Source: Bacteroidales bacterium
Lineage (GTDB): Bacteria > Bacteroidota > Bacteroidia > Bacteroidales > UBA10428
Direction: 5' to 3'
Length of the DNA stretch: 64,000 nt
Assembly (NCBI GenBank): GCA_016938235.1
Contig: JAFGVA010000058.1
Location: 120,585 to 184,584, forward strand
Positions 26,461 to 35,933 of this stretch are shown here, piece by piece. Numbering within the stretch: the first letter of the stretch is position 1; each line of letters begins with the position of its first letter. The notes beneath the pieces are model-generated. The model saw only the letters and a program-made list of their open reading frames with translations. It did no database searches and had not been told where the DNA came from. The position numbers and the translations under genes were made by a program.

Positions 26461-27234
26461 ATGTACTCGGGCAAACTTGATAAGCTTATAAAGAAAATGG
26501 GTTATTCTGTCGACCAGGAAGGAATAATGACCAGGTATATTAATGAAGAAGGAGGCTGGGACTCTCATCTGAAGAATTCAAAACAATATATTTTAGATTT
26601 CGTTGCACGAAAATCTCCTGAAAAAATTGGAATACTTGGTAGTGGCTGGTTGTTGGATGTTCCTTTAGAGGAGTTGCAGGCAAAAGTTAATGAGATTTTT
26701 TTATATGACATTCGACATCCGAGGCAGATAATGCATCGATACCGAAACAATAAAAAAATACATTTTGTGCAGGCTGATATAACAGGTGGAGGAATTGAAA
26801 ACACTTTTACATTACTCAAGAATTCAAATGCCCGACCAGAGGCATTGTTGGAAATTCCAATGCAGGGATTTACGCCCAAAGAGTCAATCGATTCTGTTGT
26901 TTCATTGAATCTTCTCTGTCAGCTGGATATATTAATTCTGGAATACCTGCGGAATTTCCCTGTTTTTGCAAAAAGTGATATTATTCCGGCTTTCAGAAAG
27001 AAAATACAGGAAAGTCATATGCAAACGATAGCAAATTACAATGCCTGCTTAATTAGCGACTATGAAGAGTTAATATACGATAGGATTGATAACTTAATAG
27101 AAACTCATCAACTGCTGTTTAGCGATTTTCCGGAGTCGAAGAATGCAAAAGAATGGATTTGGCAGTTCGATACCCAGATGACCTATTATCCAAACCGTAA
27201 AACATTTTTTAAAGTAAGGGCACTTGAGATTTAA
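26461..27234 (+). CDS. putative SAM-dependent methyltransferase-like protein
   Basis: A protein of 257 residues. After about 55 residues comes a Rossmann-like core: K-I-G-I-L-G-S-G-W-L-L-D-V-P where motif I would lie, then I-F-L-Y-D-I-R-H-P (acidic strand 2 end) and I-H-F-V-Q-A-D-I-T-G-G, followed by V-V-S-L-N-L-L-C-Q-L. This order fits class I methyltransferases, but motif I is not canonical and the substrate is unknown. The MutS-like gene follows after 5 bp, so the two are one transcript. Confidence 0.55.
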   Translation: MYSGKLDKLIKKMGYSVDQEGIMTRYINEEGGWDSHLKNSKQYILDFVARKSPEKIGILGSGWLLDVPLEELQAKVNEIFLYDIRHPRQIMHRYRNNKKIHFVQADITGGGIENTFTLLKNSNARPEALLEIPMQGFTPKESIDSVVSLNLLCQLDILILEYLRNFPVFAKSDIIPAFRKKIQESHMQTIANYNACLISDYEELIYDRIDNLIETHQLLFSDFPESKNAKEWIWQFDTQMTYYPNRKTFFKVRALEI

Positions 27235-27239
27235 AGAAC

Positions 27240-29027
27240 ATGAGAAAAGAAGAATTTTATAAAAATAAGCTGGAGCAAACTCAAAATAAACTGAAAGCTT
27301 TAAGAAAGACGATTGCAACCAACTCTGTTTTCAGGTTGTTGTCATTTGCTTTGGTCTTTATCTTTTTATTTGGCTTAATTAAACTGCTTGGTACGATAGC
27401 GGTAGTTGCTTCAGTTTTTTGCCTGATAACATTCCTTTTTCTTGTCAGGAAGCATATATCGCTTCAGAAAAACAGGAATTATTTTAGTGAGCTTGAGAAA
27501 ATTATACAATCAGAAATTCAAGCTTTAGATTATAACTTCAAGGGCTTTAATAAGGGAGAGAAATACATCAACCATCGCCATTGCTACAGTTATGATCTCG
27601 ATATTTTTGGACGCGGATCCTTATTTCAAGTGATTAACAGAACGGTAACCGAGTCAGGCGAAAGCCTCCTTGCCCGCGAATTTGAAGAACAAAAAACAAG
27701 AACTGAAGAAATCAGCTTAATGCAAGATGCCCTAAAGGAGCTTAGTAAGGATCCGGAGCATCTGATTCATTTCAGGGCAAAAGGCAGAACCTCTGAAGTT
27801 GTTGAAGAAGACAAAGGAAAGGTTGAGAAGTGGCTGAGCACTGGGTCATTTGTTGAAGGAAAGAAGTTTTTGAGGTTTTTAACCTATATAATGCCTTCAA
27901 TAACTATACTGATGGCACTTCTGGCAGTCTTTAAAGTAGTTGGCAGTTCCTTTTTTATTGGCTTTTTTCTTCTGAACTTTTTTATAGTAGGATTCAATAT
28001 TAAAAAGATTAATAAGGAACACGATATGGTTACCAGGTTCCTGAAGCTTTTAAAAAAGTATACGGAGTTACTTAGCGTTATTGAAGATAAAGAATATCAG
28101 GCTGTTTATTTAAAAGAGATTACAGAAAGCTTAAAGTATAAAGAAGAAGCATCGTGGAAGATTATGGAGAAACTTACAAAACAGGTTTCGGCTTTTGACA
28201 ACCGTTTGAATATACTTGCAGCACTTTTTCTTGAAGGAGTTCTATTGTGGGACTACCATTGCTTGTTTTCAATACAGAATTGGAAAAAGACATATGGCGA
28301 AGGCTTATTAAGCTGGCTGGATGAAATTGCACGGTACGATGCCCTGATAAGCAAAGCTACATTTGTTTATAACAATAATGAATATGTTTATCCTGAATTC
28401 ACCAACGATAATATTATTAGTGCAGAAAACCTTGGACATCCGATGTTAGAGCCTAAAATAAGAATATCAAACGACTTTCATATTTCGAAACAAGGGCAGT
28501 TTGTAATAATTACCGGGGCTAATATGGCTGGTAAAAGTACTTTCTTAAGAGCAGTTGGTGTGAATCTGGTACTTGCAAGAATGGGTTTGCCAGTTTGTGC
28601 ATCAAAATTCACTTTTAAACCATTGAACTTATTTACAAGCATGCGCACCAGCGATAGCCTTGCTGACCATGAATCGTATTTTTATGCCGAGCTGCGCAGA
28701 TTACAGGAAATGTTTACAAAGCTCGAAAACGGAGAAGAATTATTTATTATTCTCGATGAAATTTTAAAAGGTACGAACTCAGTTGATAAACAAAAAGGTT
28801 CGTTCGCTGCAATGAAAAAAATACTTAAAATGAATGGCACCGGAATTATTGCTACTCATGATTTGGAACTAACCAACATTGAAAAGGATTACCCGGAACA
28901 AATTACAAACAAGTGTTTTGAGATTGAAATTGACAATGCAAAAATTCATTTTGATTATAAACTCTACGGCGGAGTTACTCAAAAGATGAATGCTTTATTG
29001 CTGATGGAGCAGATGGGAATTATTTAA
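27240..29027 (+). CDS. membrane-anchored MutS-like ATPase
   Basis: A protein of 595 residues. Two hydrophobic hairpins (about 30-70 and 212-255) suggest membrane anchoring. The C-terminal third is a MutS-type ATPase: Walker A G-A-N-M-A-G-K-S-T at 426-434, the M-R-T-S-D-S-L-A-D-H-E-S-Y element, Walker B F-I-I-L-D-E-I-L-K-G-T-N-S and the switch A-T-H-D-L-E-L. The mismatch-recognition and connector domains of MutS are absent, and the length is well below MutS1 (about 850). It is unlikely to be a mismatch repair enzyme. It lies 5 bp after the methyltransferase-like gene. Confidence 0.85.
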   Translation: MRKEEFYKNKLEQTQNKLKALRKTIATNSVFRLLSFALVFIFLFGLIKLLGTIAVVASVFCLITFLFLVRKHISLQKNRNYFSELEKIIQSEIQALDYNFKGFNKGEKYINHRHCYSYDLDIFGRGSLFQVINRTVTESGESLLAREFEEQKTRTEEISLMQDALKELSKDPEHLIHFRAKGRTSEVVEEDKGKVEKWLSTGSFVEGKKFLRFLTYIMPSITILMALLAVFKVVGSSFFIGFFLLNFFIVGFNIKKINKEHDMVTRFLKLLKKYTELLSVIEDKEYQAVYLKEITESLKYKEEASWKIMEKLTKQVSAFDNRLNILAALFLEGVLLWDYHCLFSIQNWKKTYGEGLLSWLDEIARYDALISKATFVYNNNEYVYPEFTNDNIISAENLGHPMLEPKIRISNDFHISKQGQFVIITGANMAGKSTFLRAVGVNLVLARMGLPVCASKFTFKPLNLFTSMRTSDSLADHESYFYAELRRLQEMFTKLENGEELFIILDEILKGTNSVDKQKGSFAAMKKILKMNGTGIIATHDLELTNIEKDYPEQITNKCFEIEIDNAKIHFDYKLYGGVTQKMNALLLMEQMGII

Positions 29028-29051
29028 TAATGTAAAATGTATAATGTAAAA

Positions 29052-29075
29052 TTTTGAATTTTGAATTTTGAATTT
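29052..29075. repeat. tandem heptamer TTTTGAA, three units
   Basis: Three head-to-tail copies of TTTTGAA (29052-29072) with a partial fourth, just after the MutS-like gene. Confidence 0.85.
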
Positions 29076-29100
29076 CGTTTTATTAATTATCTCAAAACTA

Positions 29101-29142
29101 TTCACTATTCACTGTTCACTATTCACTATTCACTTTTCACTG
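29101..29142. repeat. tandem heptamer TTCACTN, six units
   Basis: Six units of TTCACT plus A, G or T. The array runs into the 3' end of the EamA gene and, on the minus strand, encodes its last residues and stop. Confidence 0.88.
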
Positions 29143-30031
29143 TTTTCTTTCTTTTATAATACATAACCAACAAAGAAGAAGCAACCAGCAGCATTCCCAT
29201 GAATACCACCCATTCGGGTTTTTCATCAGGCAGAATTATCCATGCCAAAGATGCTCCTATAACCGGAAGTACAAATTTCCATATGCTTATTTCAGATACT
29301 TTTACGCCAGGCATGTTTAAAACAATAAACCACAGGGAGAATCCGGCGGCTGCTATAAAACTAAGCCAGCCCCAGGCGTAATAAAATTCGGCAGGTTTTG
29401 GTTCGAAGTGCCCGGTTTCAAAAACAAAAGAAATGATATATAACGCCAACCCGCCAACAAAAAGCTGAACAGCATTTTGAAAAAGCGGACTAACAGGTAT
29501 TTTAGTTTTGGATATTAAAATATTTCCTGTGCTACCAGATATATTTGATAGTAAAAGTATTAAAATACCCAGCCAGCTTGCTTCAGCTTGCATAAAGCCA
29601 CCAAAACGACCAAAGGCTATTATTATTATTCCCGAAAAACCAATAGTAAGTGCTACCGTTTTTCTTTTAGTAAGTGGTTCGTTATTGATTAAAGATGCCA
29701 GTATAGCAATAAATAAGGGGCCTGCTCCAACGATAAGCGCAGTTACCGATGCCGAAACCATAGTCATACCCAGGTGAAACAGACCGTATAGCCCAAAGGT
29801 CTGAAAAAAGCAAATTTTCAGAATTTTACTTCTGTAGGTCCAGGCATTTTTGATATTGATTTTCCAGTTGCGGCAAAATGGCAAAACAAGGATTCCGGCA
29901 AGCATAAATCTTAAGCCTGCCAGTTGAAAAGGCCCCATGTACCGAAGTCCTATTTTAATACTTACAAAGGCTGTTGACCATAAAACACAGGCCATTAGTG
30001 CAAGTGATATAACTTTCAGCGAGTGCTTCAT
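29126..30031 (-). CDS. EamA/DMT-family transporter
   Basis: A protein of 301 residues with ten predicted membrane helices in two five-helix EamA repeats. The first repeat opens with A-C-V-L-W-S-T-A-F-V-S-I-K-I-G, the usual start of this family, and F-L-A-G-I-L-V-L-P follows. Members export metabolites; the substrate cannot be told from sequence. The C-terminal K-T-V-K-S-E is encoded by the TTCACTN tandem array, so the tail probably varies between strains. Confidence 0.85.
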   Translation of the reverse strand: MKHSLKVISLALMACVLWSTAFVSIKIGLRYMGPFQLAGLRFMLAGILVLPFCRNWKINIKNAWTYRSKILKICFFQTFGLYGLFHLGMTMVSASVTALIVGAGPLFIAILASLINNEPLTKRKTVALTIGFSGIIIIAFGRFGGFMQAEASWLGILILLLSNISGSTGNILISKTKIPVSPLFQNAVQLFVGGLALYIISFVFETGHFEPKPAEFYYAWGWLSFIAAAGFSLWFIVLNMPGVKVSEISIWKFVLPVIGASLAWIILPDEKPEWVVFMGMLLVASSLLVMYYKRKKTVKSE

Positions 30032-30287
30032 TCGTTTTCTGGTTGAATTTGCAATGTTAGTGACATTTCGCTTACTAAATCATGATAAAAACAATAATTT
30101 TTCTACATAAAACAAATATCTAATAGTTGTCCGGAGCATCTGGTTTTACTCGATTAATGGGGTCATTAAACTGTTATATAATGGTTTTCTTTTGCACAAA
30201 ATTGAATTTGAATTTCAGTTTGTATGCAACTCACTACTAAAACCTCTGTCATTATCAACAAACTCAGAAACCAAAATTTTAGAAATC

Positions 30288-32624
30288 ATGAAGATGAAGC
30301 TGTTTTTAATGGCTGGAGGGATATTCCTGGCCTTATTCGCGACAAATTTAAACGCACAAACTCTTAAACAAACGATTCGGGGGAGGGTATCAGACCTTGA
30401 CTCAAAAATGCCACTTGTGGGTGTAACTCTTTACATCGATGGGAGTGATCCAATTATTGGGACAGTAACCGATTTAGATGGAAGATTTGAGTTTCCAAAA
30501 CTTACAGTTGGTCGGTATAATATTATTATCGATTATGTAGGGTACGAGAAAAAAGTCATACCAAATCTTTTGCTTGGAGCAGGCAAAGAGGCTGTAATTA
30601 ATATTGAACTGGAAGAATCAGTCACACAACTCGAAGAGGTTGTTGTGACAGCCCGAAAAAACAAAGGAGAACCACTAAACGACATGGCAGCAGTGAGCGC
30701 ACGTTCATTCACTGTTGAGGAAACCCAGCGTTATGCCGGAAGTTTTGCAGATCCATCAAGAATGGTATCGTCGTATGCAGGAGTGGTTGGCGATCCCGAT
30801 GGCAATAATAGTATTATAATCAGGGGAAATTCGCCCCGGGGACTTTTATGGCGTGTTGAAGGAATTGATGTTCCGAATCCGAATCATTTTGCTAATGAGG
30901 GTGCTACAGGAGGCCCCATCAGCATACTTAACAGCACAACGCTAAGTAATTCCGATTTTTTAACCGGTGCTTTTCCTGCAGGATATGGCGATGCCTATTC
31001 CGGAGTTTTTGACATTAAGCTCAGAAATGGAAACGACCAGAAAAGAGAATACACAGTACAGGCTGGTGTAATAGGCACCGAATTATCAGCCGAAGGTCCT
31101 TTTTCAAAAGATAACACCGCATCGTATTTAGTGAATTACCGTTATTCATCTTTAGAAATTCTAAACGAGTTAGGTATAAAAGTAGTTGGTGATGCTGTAC
31201 CAAAGTTTCAGGATTTAACACTTAATGTAAACATACCAACTAAAAGCCTCGGAACAATTAAGTTATTCGGAATTGGAGGCATTAGCAGTATCCAGTCTAA
31301 GGAAGATAATTATACAGAAGTTTTTGCAATAACTATGGGCGTATACGGCTTAAACCATATTTTACCTCTTTCAGAATCAACCTATCTTAAAACCTCTGTT
31401 TCCTCCTCCTCATCTTTAGGCGACTGGAATTATAGAGAACTTGATGATGAGACTAACAACATGGATTTACATGGTAGAGAACTTTTGCACTATATTAACC
31501 ACCGAGGTGCAGTTGAACTAACACACAAGTTTTCTGCAAAAAATTCCATAAAACTTGGAGGTTCGGTTTATAATAAAAACTATGATTTAATGCTCGATTG
31601 GTATGACGACGATAAAAAAGCGCTTGAAAACAATTTGGACGATAAAGGGAATACTGAATTATATCAATCATTTTTGGCGTGGAAGTATAGGCCAATCCAG
31701 AATCTTACAATAAATAGCGGGATTCATTATACCTATTTAAATTTAAATGGGAATCAGTCAGTAGAACCAAGATTTGGACTGAAATGGCAGATTAATCCAC
31801 GACACGCTTTATCTGCCGGCTACGGTCAGCACAGTAAAATGGAAAACGTTTCATTGTATCTTGTTAAAGTATATGCTGACGATAATTCATATACACAGCC
31901 AAACAAAAATCTTGGCTTCATTAAAGCAGACCACTATGTTTTAGGATACGATTTCAGAATAGCGCGAAATCTAAACTTAAAAACGGAGACTTATTATCAG
32001 AATTTAAGTGATGTGCCAATTGAAAATGATTCTTCGAGTGCATTTTCAATGCTAAACGAGTCCGACGGTTATGTTTTCACAGCCTTAACAAATAAGGGCA
32101 GCGGAAGAAATTATGGAGTAGAGTTGTCATTAGAAAAATTCTTTAGTAAAAATTATTATTTCTTACTCACAACTTCGTTGTACGAATCGAAATTTACAGC
32201 AATGGATGGTGTCGAAAGAAATTCGAGGTATAATGGTAATTCTGTTTTCAATCTTGTGGGTGGTAAAGAGTTTCCAATGGGTAAAAACAACAACAGTGCA
32301 TTGGGTGTGAACCTGCGGGCTACTTATGCCGGGGGGCAGTATTTCTCTCCAATTGATCCTGTTTTATCTGCAGAAAAGGGGTATACAGTGAGGCCACTTG
32401 AAAAAGCATTTTCAGAAAAACGTCCGGATTATTTACGGGCCGATTTAAAGGTTTCGTTCCGCAGAAATAAGGAACAAACCACCCGTGTTTGGGAGTTGGA
32501 TATTCAGAATGTTACAAACAGCCAAAACATAACTGGCGACTGGTGGAATAACAATGAGCAAAAAATTGAAGAATGGTATCAGCTGGGCTTCTTACCAAAT
32601 ATTAATTACAGAATAGAATTTTAA
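30288..32624 (+). CDS. TonB-dependent receptor with carboxypeptidase-like N-terminal domain
   Basis: A protein of 778 residues, started at ATG 30288, which gives a signal peptide (K-M-K-L-F-L-M-A-G-G...L-N-A-Q). The longer frame to 30192 adds 32 residues without signal character. An N-terminal CarboxypepD_reg-like domain follows (I-R-G-R-V-S-D-L-D...G-V-T-L-Y-I-D-G), then the plug (E-E-V-V-V-T-A-R, I-I-I-R-G-N-S-P-R-G-L) and an outer-membrane beta-barrel. It imports an unknown ligand. No SusD partner or sigma/anti-sigma pair is adjacent. Confidence 0.92.
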   Translation: MKMKLFLMAGGIFLALFATNLNAQTLKQTIRGRVSDLDSKMPLVGVTLYIDGSDPIIGTVTDLDGRFEFPKLTVGRYNIIIDYVGYEKKVIPNLLLGAGKEAVINIELEESVTQLEEVVVTARKNKGEPLNDMAAVSARSFTVEETQRYAGSFADPSRMVSSYAGVVGDPDGNNSIIIRGNSPRGLLWRVEGIDVPNPNHFANEGATGGPISILNSTTLSNSDFLTGAFPAGYGDAYSGVFDIKLRNGNDQKREYTVQAGVIGTELSAEGPFSKDNTASYLVNYRYSSLEILNELGIKVVGDAVPKFQDLTLNVNIPTKSLGTIKLFGIGGISSIQSKEDNYTEVFAITMGVYGLNHILPLSESTYLKTSVSSSSSLGDWNYRELDDETNNMDLHGRELLHYINHRGAVELTHKFSAKNSIKLGGSVYNKNYDLMLDWYDDDKKALENNLDDKGNTELYQSFLAWKYRPIQNLTINSGIHYTYLNLNGNQSVEPRFGLKWQINPRHALSAGYGQHSKMENVSLYLVKVYADDNSYTQPNKNLGFIKADHYVLGYDFRIARNLNLKTETYYQNLSDVPIENDSSSAFSMLNESDGYVFTALTNKGSGRNYGVELSLEKFFSKNYYFLLTTSLYESKFTAMDGVERNSRYNGNSVFNLVGGKEFPMGKNNNSALGVNLRATYAGGQYFSPIDPVLSAEKGYTVRPLEKAFSEKRPDYLRADLKVSFRRNKEQTTRVWELDIQNVTNSQNITGDWWNNNEQKIEEWYQLGFLPNINYRIEF

Positions 32625-32664
32625 AAAAAACCATATCCCCTTCTAATTACACGGCAAGTTATGG

Positions 32665-32690
32665 AAGCCCCTTATTCTTTGGGGCTTTCA
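32665..32690 (+). terminator. terminator after the TonB-dependent receptor
   Basis: A perfect seven-pair stem (AAGCCCC 32665-32671 with GGGGCTT 32681-32687) and a T-rich tail. The stop codon of the convergent glycosyltransferase lies in the loop. Confidence 0.65.
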
Positions 32691-34150
32691 TTCTTCTTTT
32701 TCTTCTGGTATATTTTACACCAGGCATAGTCGTTTTCGAAGCTTTTAATAAGCGCAAGAGTTTCATCTGCTTCAAGTTCTTCAGCCCGTTTTCCACGTTC
32801 TACCGAAGAAATAATAACTAAATCCTTAACCTCGCTGTTATAGTGCCATATATTTTTAAATCTGATATCAGTTTCACGATATCCCATGTATGGATTATTG
32901 AAATTAAAAAACATTAAAAAATGTGTACTGATTATTCTGTCATAGTAGTCAGCCTCCTCACAATATCTGATCGCTTCTTTGTGAACATTAACAACATTGA
33001 TAAATTTTAACGAAGTATCGCCAATACTTGTTGTTTTAGAAGAGGCTTCAATAGCTATCCATCCATAAATTAGAATTACAGGTAAAGAAATCCAGGGGAT
33101 ATTCAAGAATGTCTTATAAAGCAGGAAGCCGAAAAGTAAATAATATATGGGGAAAAAGGCCAGAACATATCGTGTTGTGAAAAAATTGAGAGCAGAAAAT
33201 GCCAGGTAAAAGATAAAGAAGGTATAGGACAAGCCCACAAAAAGCGTTTCTTTTGAGCTTAGCTTTTTCTTTATTATGAGCCAGATTGTTACAGCAACAG
33301 AGATATAGGTAAAAATTGCTCTGCCGTCGTTTTCAAAGGTTCTGTGGTAAATGCTGGAAAATTTGTTCCAGAACTTATGCCAGTCTAATTCTATCATATT
33401 CATATGCTCCGGAAAGAAAAACCAACCCAGTTTTATTTTCTGAATTATGAAGAAACTTGTAACAAAGACCAGCGGAATTAAATGAAAACTAAAATCAGCA
33501 AGATGTCCGATCCAGCTTTTTGACCTGAATTGTGCAATAATGCGTATAAAATCAACAAGGAGAATAGACCCAACAAGAACCAACCCGGATTCTTTTGTTA
33601 AAACCAGCAGGGTACCAAAAAACACCTCCCAGAATATTTTCTTCTGAATGTAGAAATACAAGGTTAACAATGAGAGAAATCCAACCATTATTTCAGGTAA
33701 CATAAATGTGGCCTGCGTCAGAAAATATGGATTTATGGCCAGGCAGGCTGCAGCAAATAAACCGGCAAGTTTATCAGACAGTTTTAGGCTCATTAGATAG
33801 ACTGATAAAAGGAACAAAACAGATGAAACCATAAAAAACAAGTGCCCAGAAAAAACAGATTTTCCGAAAACATTGAGCCAAATGCTTGATATAAAATAGA
33901 AGAAGGTCGGATGTCCCCGATAAAGTTCAGAATCAATGTCGCCTGGCAATAGAGAAGGACCACTTTCACACATTTTGTACACAGCATTGGCATAACTCCA
34001 GGCTTCGTCCCAGTATTAGGGACGATTTAGAAGCAGAAATTCGTATACAATAAATGTGATTAGAAATAAAAGAAAGGTAAAATATTCTCAAGAAAACTTT
34101 GTGTTATATTTCCAAGACCTGATTGTTTTAGCTTTCTTAAAATTTACCAT
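32672..34150 (-). pseudogene. GT39-type membrane glycosyltransferase, broken by two in-frame stops
   Basis: The clean frame is 32672-33982 (436 residues), but its first codon sits inside the family's catalytic segment. Reading upstream in the same frame gives Y-W-D-E-A-W-S-Y-A-N-A-V, the acidic loop of GT39/PMT-type enzymes. It is preceded by TAA at 34016-34018, a hydrophobic helix (Y-F-T-F-L-L-F-L-I-T-F-I-V-Y), TGA at 34088-34090, and a basic N-terminus from ATG 34150. So start, first helix and catalytic loop are all in one frame but interrupted twice. The remainder has about eight helices and a soluble C-terminus. The intact gene would transfer a lipid-linked sugar outside the inner membrane. 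Confidence 0.75.
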
Positions 34151-34169
34151 GAATATTTTAAATGTTTTA

Positions 34170-35900
34170 TTATTTAATAAAATCTTGTGAATATGTTTCA
34201 AAGATTCTTTGAGCCTCGCTTAATGCGGCTTCATCAAAACTGATATTTTTTCGTCTGGCCATTCTTTCAATTTCCTTTTTCCAGGAGGTGCAATCATGCA
34301 TACGTTTTATATAATGCTCAATTCTCAATTGCTTGTAAACGTTTTTAGCCAGACGGTTATCAATTAGTGAATCAATGTATTCCTTCTTAAAAGAATCAAA
34401 ATTTGTTTCTCCGTTTTCGGATACCTGCAAAAGACTGTCTGTTAATTGCTGATTACCGCTGATGTTTTTATCAAGTCTGTTATATAAATCTTCGCGCGTC
34501 ACATTATTATCTACAAAGGGAATGGCTTCGTAGATTCCCTGCCGTGCTTTAATTACATCCGGTTGATTATAGATATACCATGCTTTGCATGTAGGTTTGG
34601 TTTTCAGGAAGTTTTCGAAATACACTTCCTTGTTATTCCACCAATAGTGGATGGCTACATACCTGTATTGCTGGCATTGAAATGTGTTATAAGTTGATAG
34701 AATTAATAATACCGACACCAGGGAATAATTAAGGATTTTTCTTGTGCGACTCTGCTCAATTAGGGCTGCAAGTGGAAAGGCCATAATTCCATAACTGTCA
34801 ACAAAGGCCCGAATGCTGAATCCTCCACCAAACCACCAGCTCCACCAAGAAGACAGAATGTATAAATTAACAATGAAAAATACCGTAAATGCTACATGAA
34901 CCTTGATTTTATTTTTAATAAGAAAATAAAAACCAAGAGTGGCGAAAAACATAACCGGAGTATAGATAAACCAACCTTTCTGCCAGCTGAAGAGAATGTT
35001 TTTTATTTGTGGATTATTGAAATAGAAAGCACTTCCTACCTCGCCATAAGAAAAGTAAAATATCTTACCGGCAACTTTGTGCCAATAAGCAAATTGTGGT
35101 ACCCAGACTAGAATAAAAAACACAGCCATTACAAGTAAATGTGGCCAAATAGAAACCAAATTAGTAATTCTTTTACCCAGATCTTTGTAAGCAGCAACAC
35201 CATACAATGGTATTAATAGTAAAACAATAATATTTGTTGGTCTGATAAGCGTTATAAGACCTGCAAGAAGGCCAATTCCAATAGTGTATTTCCAATTGTT
35301 TTCTTTTTCCCACCATTTGTCAATTAAAAATACGAGGATTGTAATCAGGACAAAATTAAAGCAATGCGACATGGGTGCCTCGTAGGTTGTATAATAGAAA
35401 AGGTTTGTACCAGCACCCACAAATAGCAGGGTTAAGGAAGCAGAGAATTCCGAGAAATATTTCAGCAATAACTTTCTGAGGAAAAGCAGACCAATTATGA
35501 AATATATCCAGGCACTAAAAGTTAATGCTATATGATACGGTTTGGTATAACCATTTGCTTCGTATTTATCCGATATTTTGCAATATCCATGAGCAATAAA
35601 AAAGAAGGGGGAATACATTACAGACATTCCCATTGAAGTCAGTATTGCCTTGTTGCCTGTTGGAGTGGTGATAGGCCAAATCCATTTTCCCCAGAATACT
35701 ATATCTTCATCCATGAAGCTTAAGGAAAGATCTTTCTCAATAAAAGCAGCCGGAAGGTAAGCATAGTACGATTTTATATCCCATTCAATTACCCCTTCAT
35801 GTTTTTCGTATTTATGATGGTTAAAGTTCACAAAGGGGATTGCTAAAAAGAATAAAACAATAACAGCAAGTGAAAAATTATTTTTTTTAATTTTATCCAT
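34170..35900 (-). CDS. polytopic GT-C-type membrane protein, probable glycosyltransferase
   Basis: A protein of 576 residues with a membrane helix at about 9-25, then an extracytoplasmic loop with E-W-D-I-K-S-Y-Y-A-Y-L-P. This has the place and acidic character of the catalytic loop of GT-C enzymes. About ten further helices follow, and a soluble domain of about 150 residues at the C-terminus. It lies in a run of same-strand glycosyltransferase genes, 20 bp before the broken GT39 gene and 33 bp after another. The donor is likely a polyprenyl-phosphate sugar, by family. Confidence 0.7.
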   Translation of the reverse strand: MDKIKKNNFSLAVIVLFFLAIPFVNFNHHKYEKHEGVIEWDIKSYYAYLPAAFIEKDLSLSFMDEDIVFWGKWIWPITTPTGNKAILTSMGMSVMYSPFFFIAHGYCKISDKYEANGYTKPYHIALTFSAWIYFIIGLLFLRKLLLKYFSEFSASLTLLFVGAGTNLFYYTTYEAPMSHCFNFVLITILVFLIDKWWEKENNWKYTIGIGLLAGLITLIRPTNIIVLLLIPLYGVAAYKDLGKRITNLVSIWPHLLVMAVFFILVWVPQFAYWHKVAGKIFYFSYGEVGSAFYFNNPQIKNILFSWQKGWFIYTPVMFFATLGFYFLIKNKIKVHVAFTVFFIVNLYILSSWWSWWFGGGFSIRAFVDSYGIMAFPLAALIEQSRTRKILNYSLVSVLLILSTYNTFQCQQYRYVAIHYWWNNKEVYFENFLKTKPTCKAWYIYNQPDVIKARQGIYEAIPFVDNNVTREDLYNRLDKNISGNQQLTDSLLQVSENGETNFDSFKKEYIDSLIDNRLAKNVYKQLRIEHYIKRMHDCTSWKKEIERMARRKNISFDEAALSEAQRIFETYSQDFIK

Positions 35901-35933
35901 ATGGTATATTCGGAATTTTAGTGAGATTAATTT

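Noticed and set aside
27240..29027. mutS1/mutS2 mismatch repair gene
   Set aside because: It lacks mismatch-recognition, connector and Smr domains and has membrane hairpins, so only the ATPase likeness is kept.
29041..29142. CRISPR array
   Set aside because: The units are 7 bp without spacers, far too short for CRISPR repeats.
34010..34095. Stop-codon recoding (selenocysteine at TGA) in the GT39 gene
   Set aside because: A TAA also breaks the same frame, and selenocysteine does not explain TAA. Ordinary loss or read error is simpler.
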